Part shown: piece after piece, positions 1 through 6,566 of the stretch
Numbering within the stretch: position 1 is the first letter of the stretch
Layout: each line of letters opens with the position of its first letter
Origin: Actinomycetota bacterium
Lineage (GTDB): Bacteria; Actinomycetota; Actinomycetes; Nanopelagicales; Nanopelagicaceae
Assembly: GCA_005787645.1 (NCBI GenBank)
Contig: SYAM01000072.1
Coordinates: 1 to 9,999 of the forward strand
Direction: 5' to 3'
DNA: 9,999 nucleotides
Translations under genes and position numbers: made by a program
The notes under the pieces: model-generated
What the model saw: the letters and a program-made list of their open reading frames with translations, nothing else
The model's database searches: none
Told to the model about the DNA's origin: nothing

Positions 1-851
1 AGGGTGAGGAGAGTTGTTGGATCCGCTCCGACTGAACCCATGATGAATTGTGGCCCCCATGTCGTGCCATATCCAAGACCGGCAGCGGTACGCATGGCAA
101 CCGCAGTTGCACTGGTAACACCGAAGAGGATGATTACTTCAGCACCAGAGGTTTTCAATGCAGTCATCTGTGCGGTGAGACCAACAGTTGCCTGAGAGAG
201 GGATGCATATCTTTGAGTGCCTCCAGCGACGAAGTTTAATCCTGCTGCTTTGAATCCAGCAAGTCCATCCTTGCCGAAGTCATCATCTTGGTAGAGGATG
301 CCGACTTTCTTACCAGGGAACTTATCCTTGATGTACTTCGCCATGACTTTCGCTTCCATGATGTAGGAAGGTAGATACATGAAAGTTGTCGGGTACTTCT
401 TTGGATTTGCGAATCCGCTATAACCAGTGTTCACGAATAAATCTGGAACGCTTTGCTTGATGATTGGCGTCTTCTTCAACGCAGCAGTGTGCGTTGCAGT
501 ACCAAGATTTCCCACGAGAGCGAATACCTTGTCGCGCAAAATTAACTTATTCACTTTGTTGACAGCGTTTGTCGGAACGTACTTATCGTCCTCGAGCTTG
601 AGCTCGATCTTGCGACCGTAGACGCCGCCCTTCTCATTGATGTAATTGAAGTAGGCCCGCATAGCAGGTCCGACCTTGTTATAACCTGGAGAAGCTGCGC
701 CGCTTTGAGCGCTAGTCATTCCGAGAGTGATTGTGTCTTTGGTTACACCAGGAGTAGTTGCAGCCTGTGCTGATACTCCGGATGAAACGAGTCCTACGAG
801 CGCAACAAGTGCAACGCCCACGCGAACTCGGTTCTTCAGTGCGCGAATCAT
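1..851 (-). CDS. Branched-chain amino acid-type ABC transporter substrate-binding protein (livK-like), C-terminus cut off by the window edge
   Basis: Extracellular receptor that would deliver ligand to the LivH/LivM permease encoded upstream. I translated 283 codons from the ATG at 849-851, which has a good Shine-Dalgarno GGAAGGA at 857-863, five bases before the start. Residues 1-31 form a Sec signal peptide: basic N-terminus (MIRALKNRVR), hydrophobic core, and an A-Q-A signal peptidase I site near residue 30. There is no lipobox cysteine, and no cysteine at all in the visible protein. The mature part begins with the ITLGMTSAQSG strand typical of type I periplasmic-binding folds (Peripla_BP_6), followed by NEKGGVYGRKIEL, the VGNLGTATHTA ligand-loop region and VGILYQDDDFGKDG at the hinge to lobe 2. 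The family normally has about 380-430 residues, so roughly the last quarter to third is missing here. The ligand could be leucine/isoleucine/valine, but related receptors bind amides, urea or aromatic acids, so specificity is not shown. Confidence 0.9.
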   Translation of the reverse strand, partial: MIRALKNRVRVGVALVALVGLVSSGVSAQAATTPGVTKDTITLGMTSAQSGAASPGYNKVGPAMRAYFNYINEKGGVYGRKIELKLEDDKYVPTNAVNKVNKLILRDKVFALVGNLGTATHTAALKKTPIIKQSVPDLFVNTGYSGFANPKKYPTTFMYLPSYIMEAKVMAKYIKDKFPGKKVGILYQDDDFGKDGLAGFKAAGLNFVAGGTQRYASLSQATVGLTAQMTALKTSGAEVIILFGVTSATAVAMRTAAGLGYGTTWGPQFIMGSVGADPTTLLT

Positions 852-856
852 GGATG

Positions 857-863
857 TCCTTCC
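857..863 (-). promoter_or_regulatory. Shine-Dalgarno site of the substrate-binding protein gene
   Basis: GGAAGGA on the minus strand, five bases upstream of the ATG at 849-851. It is among the strongest ribosome-binding sites in the window, which suits a receptor usually needed in excess over the permease. An out-of-frame ATG overlaps just upstream, but it has no site of its own. Confidence 0.7.
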
Positions 864-885
864 ATTCGTGACTTTGATACATGCC

Positions 886-915
886 AGCCCCAGGTTTTAG
901 GGCCGCTTTGGGGCT
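886..915 (-). other. Seven-base-pair inverted repeat in the leader of the binding-protein gene
   Basis: AGCCCCA at 886-892 and TGGGGCT at 909-915 are perfect reverse complements separated by 16 bases. The stem lies 35 bp upstream of the binding-protein ATG. No T-run follows it on the minus strand, so it does not look like an intrinsic terminator. It could be a leader stem that protects or sets off the downstream message, or an operator. The inverted repeat is directly visible; any role is inference. Confidence 0.35.
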
Positions 916-1006
916 CTGAGCCTATCCATCCCAAGGCCTATAAACCCAGTAAAGAGAGGCTTCGTTATCCAACCTTTACCCGAGAATCCACTGAGTATCG
1001 AGGCTT

Positions 1007-1999
1007 TTAGCCCTTTCGATGGCTCCGGTGGCGGAGCTTATGGAGCGCTTCCGAGGGCCCCTCGGGGGCTAGGGCAATGCTCAACAACAGAAGCGCGCTG
1101 ACGATGATTCCCGGTAGGTAAGTAGCCACACCCAGTGAGGCCTCTTCGGTCCACATTTCAAAGATCGTCGGGATGATGACGATGATGAAGGCTCCACCGA
1201 GTGCGCCGGAGATATGAGAGATGCCGCCCAAGATTGCGCCAGTAAGTAGTAAGAAGGAGAGTGAAAGGGTAAATCCTGATGGCGAGACTAAACCAACTGT
1301 CGCGGAAAATGAAACACCAGCTAAACCTGCAAACCCGGAACTCACGGTGAACGCAAGCACTTTACTTCGCGCAGGATTGATTCCTGCGAGCGCTGCCGCT
1401 GTCTCATGTGCGCGCACTGCTCGCCATTCGCGACCCATTCCACTTGAAGTGAGATTAACCGCAATCACGACTGCGATAATTGCGCAAAGTGCACATATCC
1501 AAAACAACCACTTGTATGGTGAAACTGTGTCCGCATATTTTCCGGGCGCATATCCGATATCAAATGACAATCCCTGTTCGCCGCCCAGGATAGGAATTGC
1601 ATTTGCTAGCGCAGGGATGCCTACTGCAAAAGCAAGAGTGGCACCGGCTAGATATGGTCCAGTCAATCTACCTGCAGATATTCCGATGATCGCTCCAAAG
1701 AGCGCTGCTGCGATGACTGCAATAAAAAAGGTTAACCAAATGGGCAGGCCAAACTCTTGTACAACAATTGCTGCGCTGTATGAACCAACAGCCATAAATG
1801 CACCTTGGCCCAAAGTGATCTGACCAGAGAATCCTGTTAACAGTACGATCGAAACGATCCCAACTAGATATGCAGCCACTTGCGCACCTTGGAAAATTCG
1901 ATACTCATCGACAAAATTGCTCGCGACTAATAGCAACAGAGCAACGAATATTGCCAGCGTAATCCGCTTTCCGGTACTTGGTTTATGCACGACGTGCAC
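1007..1999 (-). CDS. livM: Branched-chain amino acid ABC transporter permease LivM
   Basis: Second membrane subunit of the HAAT-type importer, pairing with LivH to form the channel through the cytoplasmic membrane. The protein has 330 residues, typical for LivM, with about eight to nine hydrophobic segments beginning at residues 13-27. The family hallmark GFSGQITLGQGAF is at 56-68. The cytoplasmic coupling (EAA) loop, which contacts the ATPases, is around 189-217 (GREWRAVRAHETAAALAGIN). The start is GTG at 1997-1999, inside the end of livH (17-nt overlap), with GGGAG six to seven bases upstream. A second GTG three codons later is possible but worse placed. The tail from 312 is charged and basic. 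Translational coupling to livH is likely. Confidence 0.93.
   Translation of the reverse strand: MHVVHKPSTGKRITLAIFVALLLLVASNFVDEYRIFQGAQVAAYLVGIVSIVLLTGFSGQITLGQGAFMAVGSYSAAIVVQEFGLPIWLTFFIAVIAAALFGAIIGISAGRLTGPYLAGATLAFAVGIPALANAIPILGGEQGLSFDIGYAPGKYADTVSPYKWLFWICALCAIIAVVIAVNLTSSGMGREWRAVRAHETAAALAGINPARSKVLAFTVSSGFAGLAGVSFSATVGLVSPSGFTLSLSFLLLTGAILGGISHISGALGGAFIIVIIPTIFEMWTEEASLGVATYLPGIIVSALLLLSIALAPEGPSEALHKLRHRSHRKG
1022..1065 (-). other. Two GC-rich hairpins inside the 3' end of livM
   Basis: GCTCCG at 1022-1027 pairs with CGGAGC at 1032-1037 around a four-base loop, and CCGAGG at 1051-1056 pairs with CCTCGG at 1060-1065 around a three-base loop. Both stems are perfect and lie in the last 20 livM codons, just before the gap to the receptor gene. 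Neither is followed by a T-run on the minus strand, so they are not classic terminators. They may stabilise or mark the 3' end of the permease message. They also encode livM residues, so chance in GC-rich codons is a real alternative. Confidence 0.3.
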
Positions 2000-2876
2000 C
2001 TCGCGCTCCCAAAATTCCTTGTGGTCTTACGAGCAAGATGACAATGAGTAGTACGAAAGCGGTCATGAATGTATACGAGCCACCTAAATACCCAGTGACG
2101 ACCGAAAGACCAATACCAAGGGCAAGTCCGCCAAGTACCCCACCAATCAGGCTGTCGAGTCCGCCGATAACTGCAGCAGTGAAACCGAAGACAAGAAGTA
2201 GATCGAAAGAATTAGGAGCAATAAATGTCGTGGGAGCCACCAATACTCCAGCAAGTCCGCCAGCGCCACCTGCGAAGGCCCAGCCGAGGGTACGAATTCG
2301 ACTGACGCGAATGCCCGAGAGCCTGGTGACCTCTGGCGCAAAAGCAGCAGCGCGCATGGAAAGTCCAAGACTCGTTCGCTGGAACACAAGCGCCGAAATC
2401 GACATTGCAACTACCACTGTGAGCAAGACAAAGAGATCAAATTGTGAAAATGGAATCTGATTACCGGCGATCGATATACCTTCACGTGAGAAAGCGGTGG
2501 GATATGGCTGATACTCCCCGCCCCAAATCAGACCCATCACACCCTGGAAGATTCCCAGTAATCCCAACATCGCAATGACTGGAGCAACAGTGGCCGTAGC
2601 GGCGGAGGTGGCTCGCTTGACGATGAAACGGACGACTACCACTTCGACAAATGCACCGACAATAACCCCAGCAAGAATCGCACAAATAAGTGCGAGCCAA
2701 TAATTTCCCGCTGCTTTCTCAATAGATAGCCCCACGTAGGTAGAGAATGCCGCTTGACCAGCTTGAGCAAAATTCACTACTCGAGTACTTCGCCAGACCA
2801 AAATAAGTGCGAAAGCTATAAGACTATAGATTGCTCCGATGCTCACGCCTGCAATAAGGGTATTTATCAGATTCAT
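1983..2876 (-). CDS. livH: Branched-chain amino acid ABC transporter permease LivH
   Basis: First membrane subunit of the importer. At 297 residues it has the usual LivH length (about 290-310). The N-terminus MNLINTLIAGVSIGAIYSLI is the typical first helix of the family, followed by VNFAQAGQAAF at residues 34-44, equivalent to the VNFAxGxxxM region of LivH. The coupling loop is at about 171-200 (LGLSMRAAAFAPEVTRLSGI), followed by a glycine/alanine-rich helix. The ATG at 2874-2876 lies 8 nt after the livF stop, and its AGGTGA Shine-Dalgarno overlaps that stop. The 3' end overlaps livM by 17 nt. With LivM it forms the heterodimeric pore energised by LivF and LivG. Confidence 0.93.
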   Translation of the reverse strand: MNLINTLIAGVSIGAIYSLIAFALILVWRSTRVVNFAQAGQAAFSTYVGLSIEKAAGNYWLALICAILAGVIVGAFVEVVVVRFIVKRATSAATATVAPVIAMLGLLGIFQGVMGLIWGGEYQPYPTAFSREGISIAGNQIPFSQFDLFVLLTVVVAMSISALVFQRTSLGLSMRAAAFAPEVTRLSGIRVSRIRTLGWAFAGGAGGLAGVLVAPTTFIAPNSFDLLLVFGFTAAVIGGLDSLIGGVLGGLALGIGLSVVTGYLGGSYTFMTAFVLLIVILLVRPQGILGARGARRA

Positions 2877-2884
2877 CTAGTCAC

Positions 2885-3601
2885 CTAATATCCCAAGTAT
2901 GCGTGACGAAGCGCGGTGTCATTCATGATTGCCCTAGCGTCATCGGCAATCACTACCTGTCCTTGGTCAAGAACGATCCCTTGTGAGGCGATTCGAAGAG
3001 CGCTCATCGCATTCTGTTCGACTAGAAGAATGGTCATTCCTGAACTGCGCTGTAATTGAGCAAGCGTCTGAAATATCTGTTCAACTACAAGTGGAGCTAA
3101 TCCCAGCGAAGGTTCATCAAGCAAGAGTAATTGTGGGCGCGCTACCAGTCCGCGACCAATCGCTAGCATCTGTCGTTCGCCGCCAGATAGCGTGTCGGCT
3201 CGTTGTTTTCTACGCTCGGCAAGTCGAGGGAAGAGCTCGTACACCTCGTCAATCGCTTCATTCACATCCGCTTTGTTTTTCCGTAATCGCCAGACTCCAC
3301 CCAGAGCAAGATTCTCAAAGACCGTCAATTCAGTAACAACTGATCGTCCCTCTGGTACATGAACTATCCCTGCACGCACAATCTGTTCAGTCTGCAGGTG
3401 ATCTATAGCTAACTCATCCCAAAGAATGTTGCCAGAAGTTGCGCGCTTTAATCCCGAAATTGTTCGAAGTAAGGTGGATTTCCCGGCTCCATTCGCACCG
3501 ATTACTGCAGTGATAGAGCCTTTAGGCACATTGAAGGAGGCGCTAGCGATGGCACGAATTGCGCCATGATCAATCGTTAATCCCCGAACACGCAAGGTCA
3601 T
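2885..3601 (-). CDS. livF: Branched-chain amino acid ABC transporter ATP-binding protein LivF
   Basis: Cytoplasmic ATPase subunit of the importer, 238 residues (family about 233-240). Visible motifs in order: Walker A GANGAGKS at 35-42, the LivF-type VPEGR segment at 82-86 in the Q-loop region, a canonical ABC signature LSGGE at 138-142, and Walker B LLLLDE at 158-163. The switch position has glutamine instead of histidine (LVEQN, Gln196). LVEQN is characteristic of LivF proteins, including that of E. coli, so it supports the assignment and does not indicate decay. The ATG shares ATGA with the livG stop (3598-3601), implying translational coupling and matched amounts of the two ATPases. Confidence 0.94.
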   Translation of the reverse strand: MTLRVRGLTIDHGAIRAIASASFNVPKGSITAVIGANGAGKSTLLRTISGLKRATSGNILWDELAIDHLQTEQIVRAGIVHVPEGRSVVTELTVFENLALGGVWRLRKNKADVNEAIDEVYELFPRLAERRKQRADTLSGGERQMLAIGRGLVARPQLLLLDEPSLGLAPLVVEQIFQTLAQLQRSSGMTILLVEQNAMSALRIASQGIVLDQGQVVIADDARAIMNDTALRHAYLGY

Positions 3602-4362
3602 GGCCCACCTACCGCAGTACCAAGGTAGGCAGCAATGACTGCCGGATCGTTTCTGACTTTCTCGGCACTTCCACTGGAAATAACCTCACCAAAATCCAGA
3701 ACATAGAGTCGGTCGCAAACTGCCATCACGACATCCATATGGTGCTCGACCAAAATAATGGAGCAATCTCGTCGCAGATTCTTGATAAGTTGGCCAAGCC
3801 ACTCAATATCCTCTTTACCTAAACCACCCGCAGGTTCATCGAGCAGGAGAATCTTTGGCTCAGAGATTAATGCACGTGCAATCGCAACTCGTTTGGTTTC
3901 TGGATAGGCGAGAGTATCGGCTCTGCGATCAGCCAATCCACCTGCGTACACCCGTTCCAGCGCCAACATTGCCCGATTTCGGAGCGCGTTTTCATCTCTC
4001 GCTGTTCTTCCGAGAAGAGCCCTACCTAATCCTGCAGTTGCAAATTTGTATGCTCCAATCATCACATTCTCGAGCACAGTGAGATCTGCAAAAAGTCCAA
4101 CCCCTTGTAAGGTCCGACTGATGCCATGCCCAACAAGTTGGTGAGGTTTTGGCCAACTTTCCACTTCGCCGAAGAGTGTGAATGAACCTGAGTCGGGCTT
4201 TACTAACCCAGAGATTGTGTTGAGCAATGTGGTCTTGCCGGCGCCATTGGGGCCAATCAGACCAACGATTTCATTTTCATGGAGATCAAGATAAACATCT
4301 TTCAGCGCTCGAAGTCCACCAAAGGTCACATTCACTTGAGCAACGCTCAACAGGGTGGACAC
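3598..4362 (-). CDS. livG: Branched-chain amino acid ABC transporter ATP-binding protein LivG
   Basis: Partner ATPase of LivF, 254 residues (family about 250-260). Walker A GPNGAGKT at 37-44, Q-loop Gln86 (SRTLQ), Walker B ILLLDE at 171-176 and switch His207 in VEHHMD are all present. The C-terminus ends in the LivG-like AAYLG. The signature is unusual: the segment aligned with LSGGQ reads LAYPETKR (151-158), with no glycine pair. LivG proteins are known to vary here (often YGxQRR), so this is a divergent subtype and not a dead enzyme, since all other ATP-site residues remain. The start is GTG at 4360-4362 with GAAGGTGA just upstream. It is the first gene of the liv block, 63 nt after alr. 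Confidence 0.93.
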   Translation of the reverse strand: MSTLLSVAQVNVTFGGLRALKDVYLDLHENEIVGLIGPNGAGKTTLLNTISGLVKPDSGSFTLFGEVESWPKPHQLVGHGISRTLQGVGLFADLTVLENVMIGAYKFATAGLGRALLGRTARDENALRNRAMLALERVYAGGLADRRADTLAYPETKRVAIARALISEPKILLLDEPAGGLGKEDIEWLGQLIKNLRRDCSIILVEHHMDVVMAVCDRLYVLDFGEVISSGSAEKVRNDPAVIAAYLGTAVGGP

Positions 4363-4425
4363 GAATCACCTTCTCTCTTGCTCAAATTCGGAGAGGAAAT
4401 TTCCCGAAGATTAGTATGTATTGAA
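4363..4425 (-). other. 63-bp gap between alr and livG with a 10-bp palindrome
   Basis: This is the only break between the envelope-precursor block and the liv block. It contains the perfect palindrome GGAAATTTCC at 4395-4404 and the livG ribosome-binding site (GAAGGTGA, about 4367-4374). A -10-like TAATCT lies near 4408-4413, but no matching -35 was found at the right distance. Whether livG has its own promoter or is read through from alr cannot be told from the sequence. Confidence 0.35.
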
Positions 4426-5547
4426 CTACCGTGCGACCCTGGGAATTCGCGCCCCTAGGCGCGAGAGAATCTCGTACGAGATTGTGCCGGCCGCCATGGC
4501 CCAATCATCAGCGGTGAGGCCGGTATCTGGGCCGAAAAAAATCGCACGGTCCCCAGCTTTTATTGATGTCTGCGCTCCCAAATCAACCGTAACTTGATCC
4601 ATCGAAACTCGACCAATCAATGGATACCGGATGCCGCCAATAGTGCAGAGAAGTTCACTATCAAATCGACGTGGAATTCCATCTGCATAACCAAGAGGCA
4701 GTAGCGCAATGTACCGATCTTCCGGTAAGCGTGTTGTCGCTCCATATCCGATAGTGGCTCCCGCAGGAACTCGCTTCACCAGCGCGATGTCAGCGCTCAG
4801 TTCCATTACAGGTTTAACGCGAACGCGTTGTGTAGTGATTGCCCCTGGGATATATCCATAGATAAGTAGTCCAGCGCGCACCATATCAAAAGCAAAATTA
4901 GGGAAATGAACGATTGCTCCTGAGTTTGCTAGATGACGAATTCCTGGGTTAATACCTTCGCTCTCAAGGTATTCCAGGGCGCTGATAAATCGTGAATATT
5001 GATTGAGGTTCATCGGATTTTTAGGTTCATCTGCGCAGGCAAGGTGCGACCAGGTTCCCACAAGTTCGATTCGCTCTTCATCGAGCAACTCACCTAGCGC
5101 ACTCACAAGTACAGGGAATTCATCCAACGCTCCACCACGGGTCATTCCGGTATCTACTTTGAGATGAATACGTGGCCTTACGCGAATTACCTCACTGGCA
5201 GAAATTATCGCCGACAATTGTTCGAGCGATGAAACAGATAGATCAATCGTAAACTCAAGTGCTCGTCTGAAATCCGTTGTCGGTGGGGTTAACCAGGCGA
5301 GAATGGGAGCAGTAATTCCTCCTTCACGGAGTTTGACTGCTTCATCGATAAAAGCGGTGCCTAGCCACGCAGCGCCACCGGTGAGCGCCGCTTGTGCAGA
5401 GGGAATCAGACCGTGTCCATAGGCATCTGCTTTGACCACGGCCATCAACGGCACTCCGGTTGCTTTGATGATTGATGAAGCATTTGCGCTTAATTGCTGA
5501 TAATCGATTGTGGCCGCGAATATCTGCTCAGCCACGTGGATTCTCAA
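4426..5547 (-). CDS. alr: Alanine racemase
   Basis: Cytoplasmic PLP enzyme that interconverts L- and D-alanine and supplies D-Ala for the D-Ala-D-Ala end of peptidoglycan precursors. Numbering from the outermost start (373 aa; family about 360-390), the PLP lysine is Lys39 in VVKADAYGHG, the VDTGMTRGG barrel loop is at 131-139, the second catalytic base is Tyr268 in IGYGATT, LPLGYADGIPR is at 283-293, and GRVSMDQVTVDL (312-323) carries the substrate-binding Met. All key residues are intact. The start is not settled. The outermost codon is TTG at 5545-5547 and overlaps acpS by 20 nt without a ribosome-binding site. A GTG at 5533-5535 has a weak GAG seven bases upstream and leaves an 8-nt overlap; it may be the true start (369 aa). 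Last gene of the cell-wall block. Confidence 0.95.
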   Translation of the reverse strand: MRIHVAEQIFAATIDYQQLSANASSIIKATGVPLMAVVKADAYGHGLIPSAQAALTGGAAWLGTAFIDEAVKLREGGITAPILAWLTPPTTDFRRALEFTIDLSVSSLEQLSAIISASEVIRVRPRIHLKVDTGMTRGGALDEFPVLVSALGELLDEERIELVGTWSHLACADEPKNPMNLNQYSRFISALEYLESEGINPGIRHLANSGAIVHFPNFAFDMVRAGLLIYGYIPGAITTQRVRVKPVMELSADIALVKRVPAGATIGYGATTRLPEDRYIALLPLGYADGIPRRFDSELLCTIGGIRYPLIGRVSMDQVTVDLGAQTSIKAGDRAIFFGPDTGLTADDWAMAAGTISYEILSRLGARIPRVAR

Positions 5548-5890
5548 TCACTATCATCGCAACAACTACAGGGCCATCATGCGAGATTGATAAATGAATC
5601 CGACCGCTTCCTGCACGTTGTTTAGCAATTCCAGTCAATACCATCTCAGGTGCACCATTATCAGCGCGAAGAATATTGACATCCTGCCACGCTAACCCTT
5701 CTGGAACACCGAGCGCTTTTGCTAGAGCCTCTTTTGCAGCAAACCTTCCGGCAAGGAAGGAGGGGTGTCGTTCTTCGGCGATTGAAAGTTCATACTCAGT
5801 AAATAGACGCTCGCGCAGACCAGGGGTACGTTCAAGTGACTCCGCGAATCGCGCAATCTCCACCACATCGACCCCTATTCCTTTAATCAT
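5528..5890 (-). CDS. acpS: Holo-[acyl-carrier-protein] synthase
   Basis: Transfers the 4'-phosphopantetheine arm of CoA to the serine of acyl carrier protein, which fatty acid synthesis requires; cytoplasmic, usually a trimer. At 120 residues it matches the short AcpS family. The two metal/CoA-binding motifs are clear: GIGVDVVEIARF at 4-15 (Asp8) and RFAAKEALAKALG at 49-61 (Glu54, Lys53). The closing HLSISHD strand is at 99-105. The ATG shares ATGA (5887-5890) with the stop of the upstream phosphatase gene. The nearest purine-rich site, GGAAGG, lies about 14 nt away, so initiation probably relies on coupling. In many actinobacteria acpS lies in this same glmS-alr neighbourhood. The nnrD gene that often sits between acpS and alr is absent. 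Confidence 0.95.
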   Translation of the reverse strand: MIKGIGVDVVEIARFAESLERTPGLRERLFTEYELSIAEERHPSFLAGRFAAKEALAKALGVPEGLAWQDVNILRADNGAPEMVLTGIAKQRAGSGRIHLSISHDGPVVVAMIVIENPRG

Positions 5891-6564
5891 GTGCGCTGCA
5901 TCTGCCTTCCCTGCTCAACACGGCTCGAGGAGATCACCCGATCAATCGCAACAATCAATAAAAGAAGAGCCGCTCCAATACTGACCCCACCTACTAAATC
6001 TGAGAGCCAGTGGGTATTTCTAAATAGGGAGATGATCACGACCACAATTGTTGTCATTCCTACTGACCATATCGCTACCCGCGTTCGGAAGGTGCTAGGT
6101 GCGGCGTACTTGACAGCAAGGTACGCAAAAAGTCCCCAAGTCAAGATGGCATTAGATGCATGACCACTTGGGTATGACATGCCCCCGGCATCGAGCAAAT
6201 CAATCTGAAGTTTTGGCTTGGTCCGCCCGAATTCTAATTTGGCAAGCCCAACTACTAAATTAAGTGCTAATAGAGAAACTATAGATAGATTGAGTGGGCG
6301 CCACGTCTTAAATTTTCGCCCTAGATAGATCGCGAGTGTCAACAGACACAAGGCAGTTAATCCTCGAAGTCCTAGGTGGTCCAAGTTATAAATGACCCAG
6401 TCAGCCCCATTGGGAAGCTCGGGTCGCTGCAACTTGGCAATCGTGGCATCGATATCAGTTAAAGGCCCACTATGTAGAACATCAACCGTTATGAGAATAA
6501 ATATGCCCATCGCTATAGCGGCATTGCGAATATGCCACGAAGTTGAGCGTTTTAATTCTTCCAC
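5887..6564 (-). CDS. PAP2-superfamily membrane phosphatase with degenerate motifs
   Basis: Integral membrane protein of 225 residues with about six hydrophobic helices (roughly 15-30, 68-81, 92-109, 136-152, 163-181, 192-208). The core PAP2 motif PSGH is intact at 132-135. The third-motif histidine and aspartate are also present (THWLSD, His185 and Asp189). The other anion-binding positions deviate: motif 1 (KX6RP) reads Lys109-LEFGRT-Lys116-Pro117, so Arg is replaced by Lys, and the Arg expected six residues before His185 is Ser179. Family members remove phosphate from lipid phosphates such as undecaprenyl diphosphate or phosphatidate. Given neighbours for UDP-GlcNAc and D-Ala supply, recycling of the undecaprenyl carrier is plausible but unproven. 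The start is GTG at 6562-6564, 2 nt after the glmS stop, with only a weak ribosome-binding site. Confidence 0.85.
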   Translation of the reverse strand: MEELKRSTSWHIRNAAIAMGIFILITVDVLHSGPLTDIDATIAKLQRPELPNGADWVIYNLDHLGLRGLTALCLLTLAIYLGRKFKTWRPLNLSIVSLLALNLVVGLAKLEFGRTKPKLQIDLLDAGGMSYPSGHASNAILTWGLFAYLAVKYAAPSTFRTRVAIWSVGMTTIVVVIISLFRNTHWLSDLVGGVSIGAALLLLIVAIDRVISSSRVEQGRQMQRT

Positions 6565-6566
6565 CG

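Larger units (their letters stand above)
852..1006 (-). other. 155-bp intergenic region between livM and the binding-protein gene
   Basis: This is the longest gene-free stretch in the window. It follows the livM stop (TAA at 1007-1009) and leads into the receptor gene. It holds the 7-bp inverted repeat and the Shine-Dalgarno site listed separately. I searched the minus strand for a -35/-10 pair with 16-18 bp spacing and found none convincing: TTGGAT near 970 and TATAGG near 937-942 are too far apart, and TAGGCT near 919-924 lacks a good -35. No stem followed by T residues was seen. The receptor may be transcribed from its own promoter or as the last gene of the liv unit; the sequence does not decide. 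Confidence 0.5.

Noticed and set aside
901..1006. Candidate sigma-70-type promoter for the binding-protein gene
   Set aside because: No -35/-10 pair with acceptable spacing was found on the minus strand. Single -10-like hexamers are expected by chance.
1221..1823. A 200-codon open frame on the plus strand opposite livM
   Set aside because: It lies wholly inside livM, has no ribosome-binding site or recognisable domain, and reads as the antisense of a membrane-protein gene rich in Ala/Pro/Thr codons.
1978..2460. A 160-codon open frame on the plus strand opposite livH
   Set aside because: It is antisense to well-supported livH, with low-complexity Pro/Ser/Ala/Arg composition and no family match that I recognise.
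2885..3601. LivF switch histidine replaced by glutamine (LVEQN)
   Set aside because: This is the normal state for LivF proteins, including E. coli LivF, so it is not an anomaly.
2983..4424. Several plus-strand frames of 65-117 codons opposite livF and livG
   Set aside because: They are shadows of the two ATPase genes, whose motifs are intact in the minus frames.
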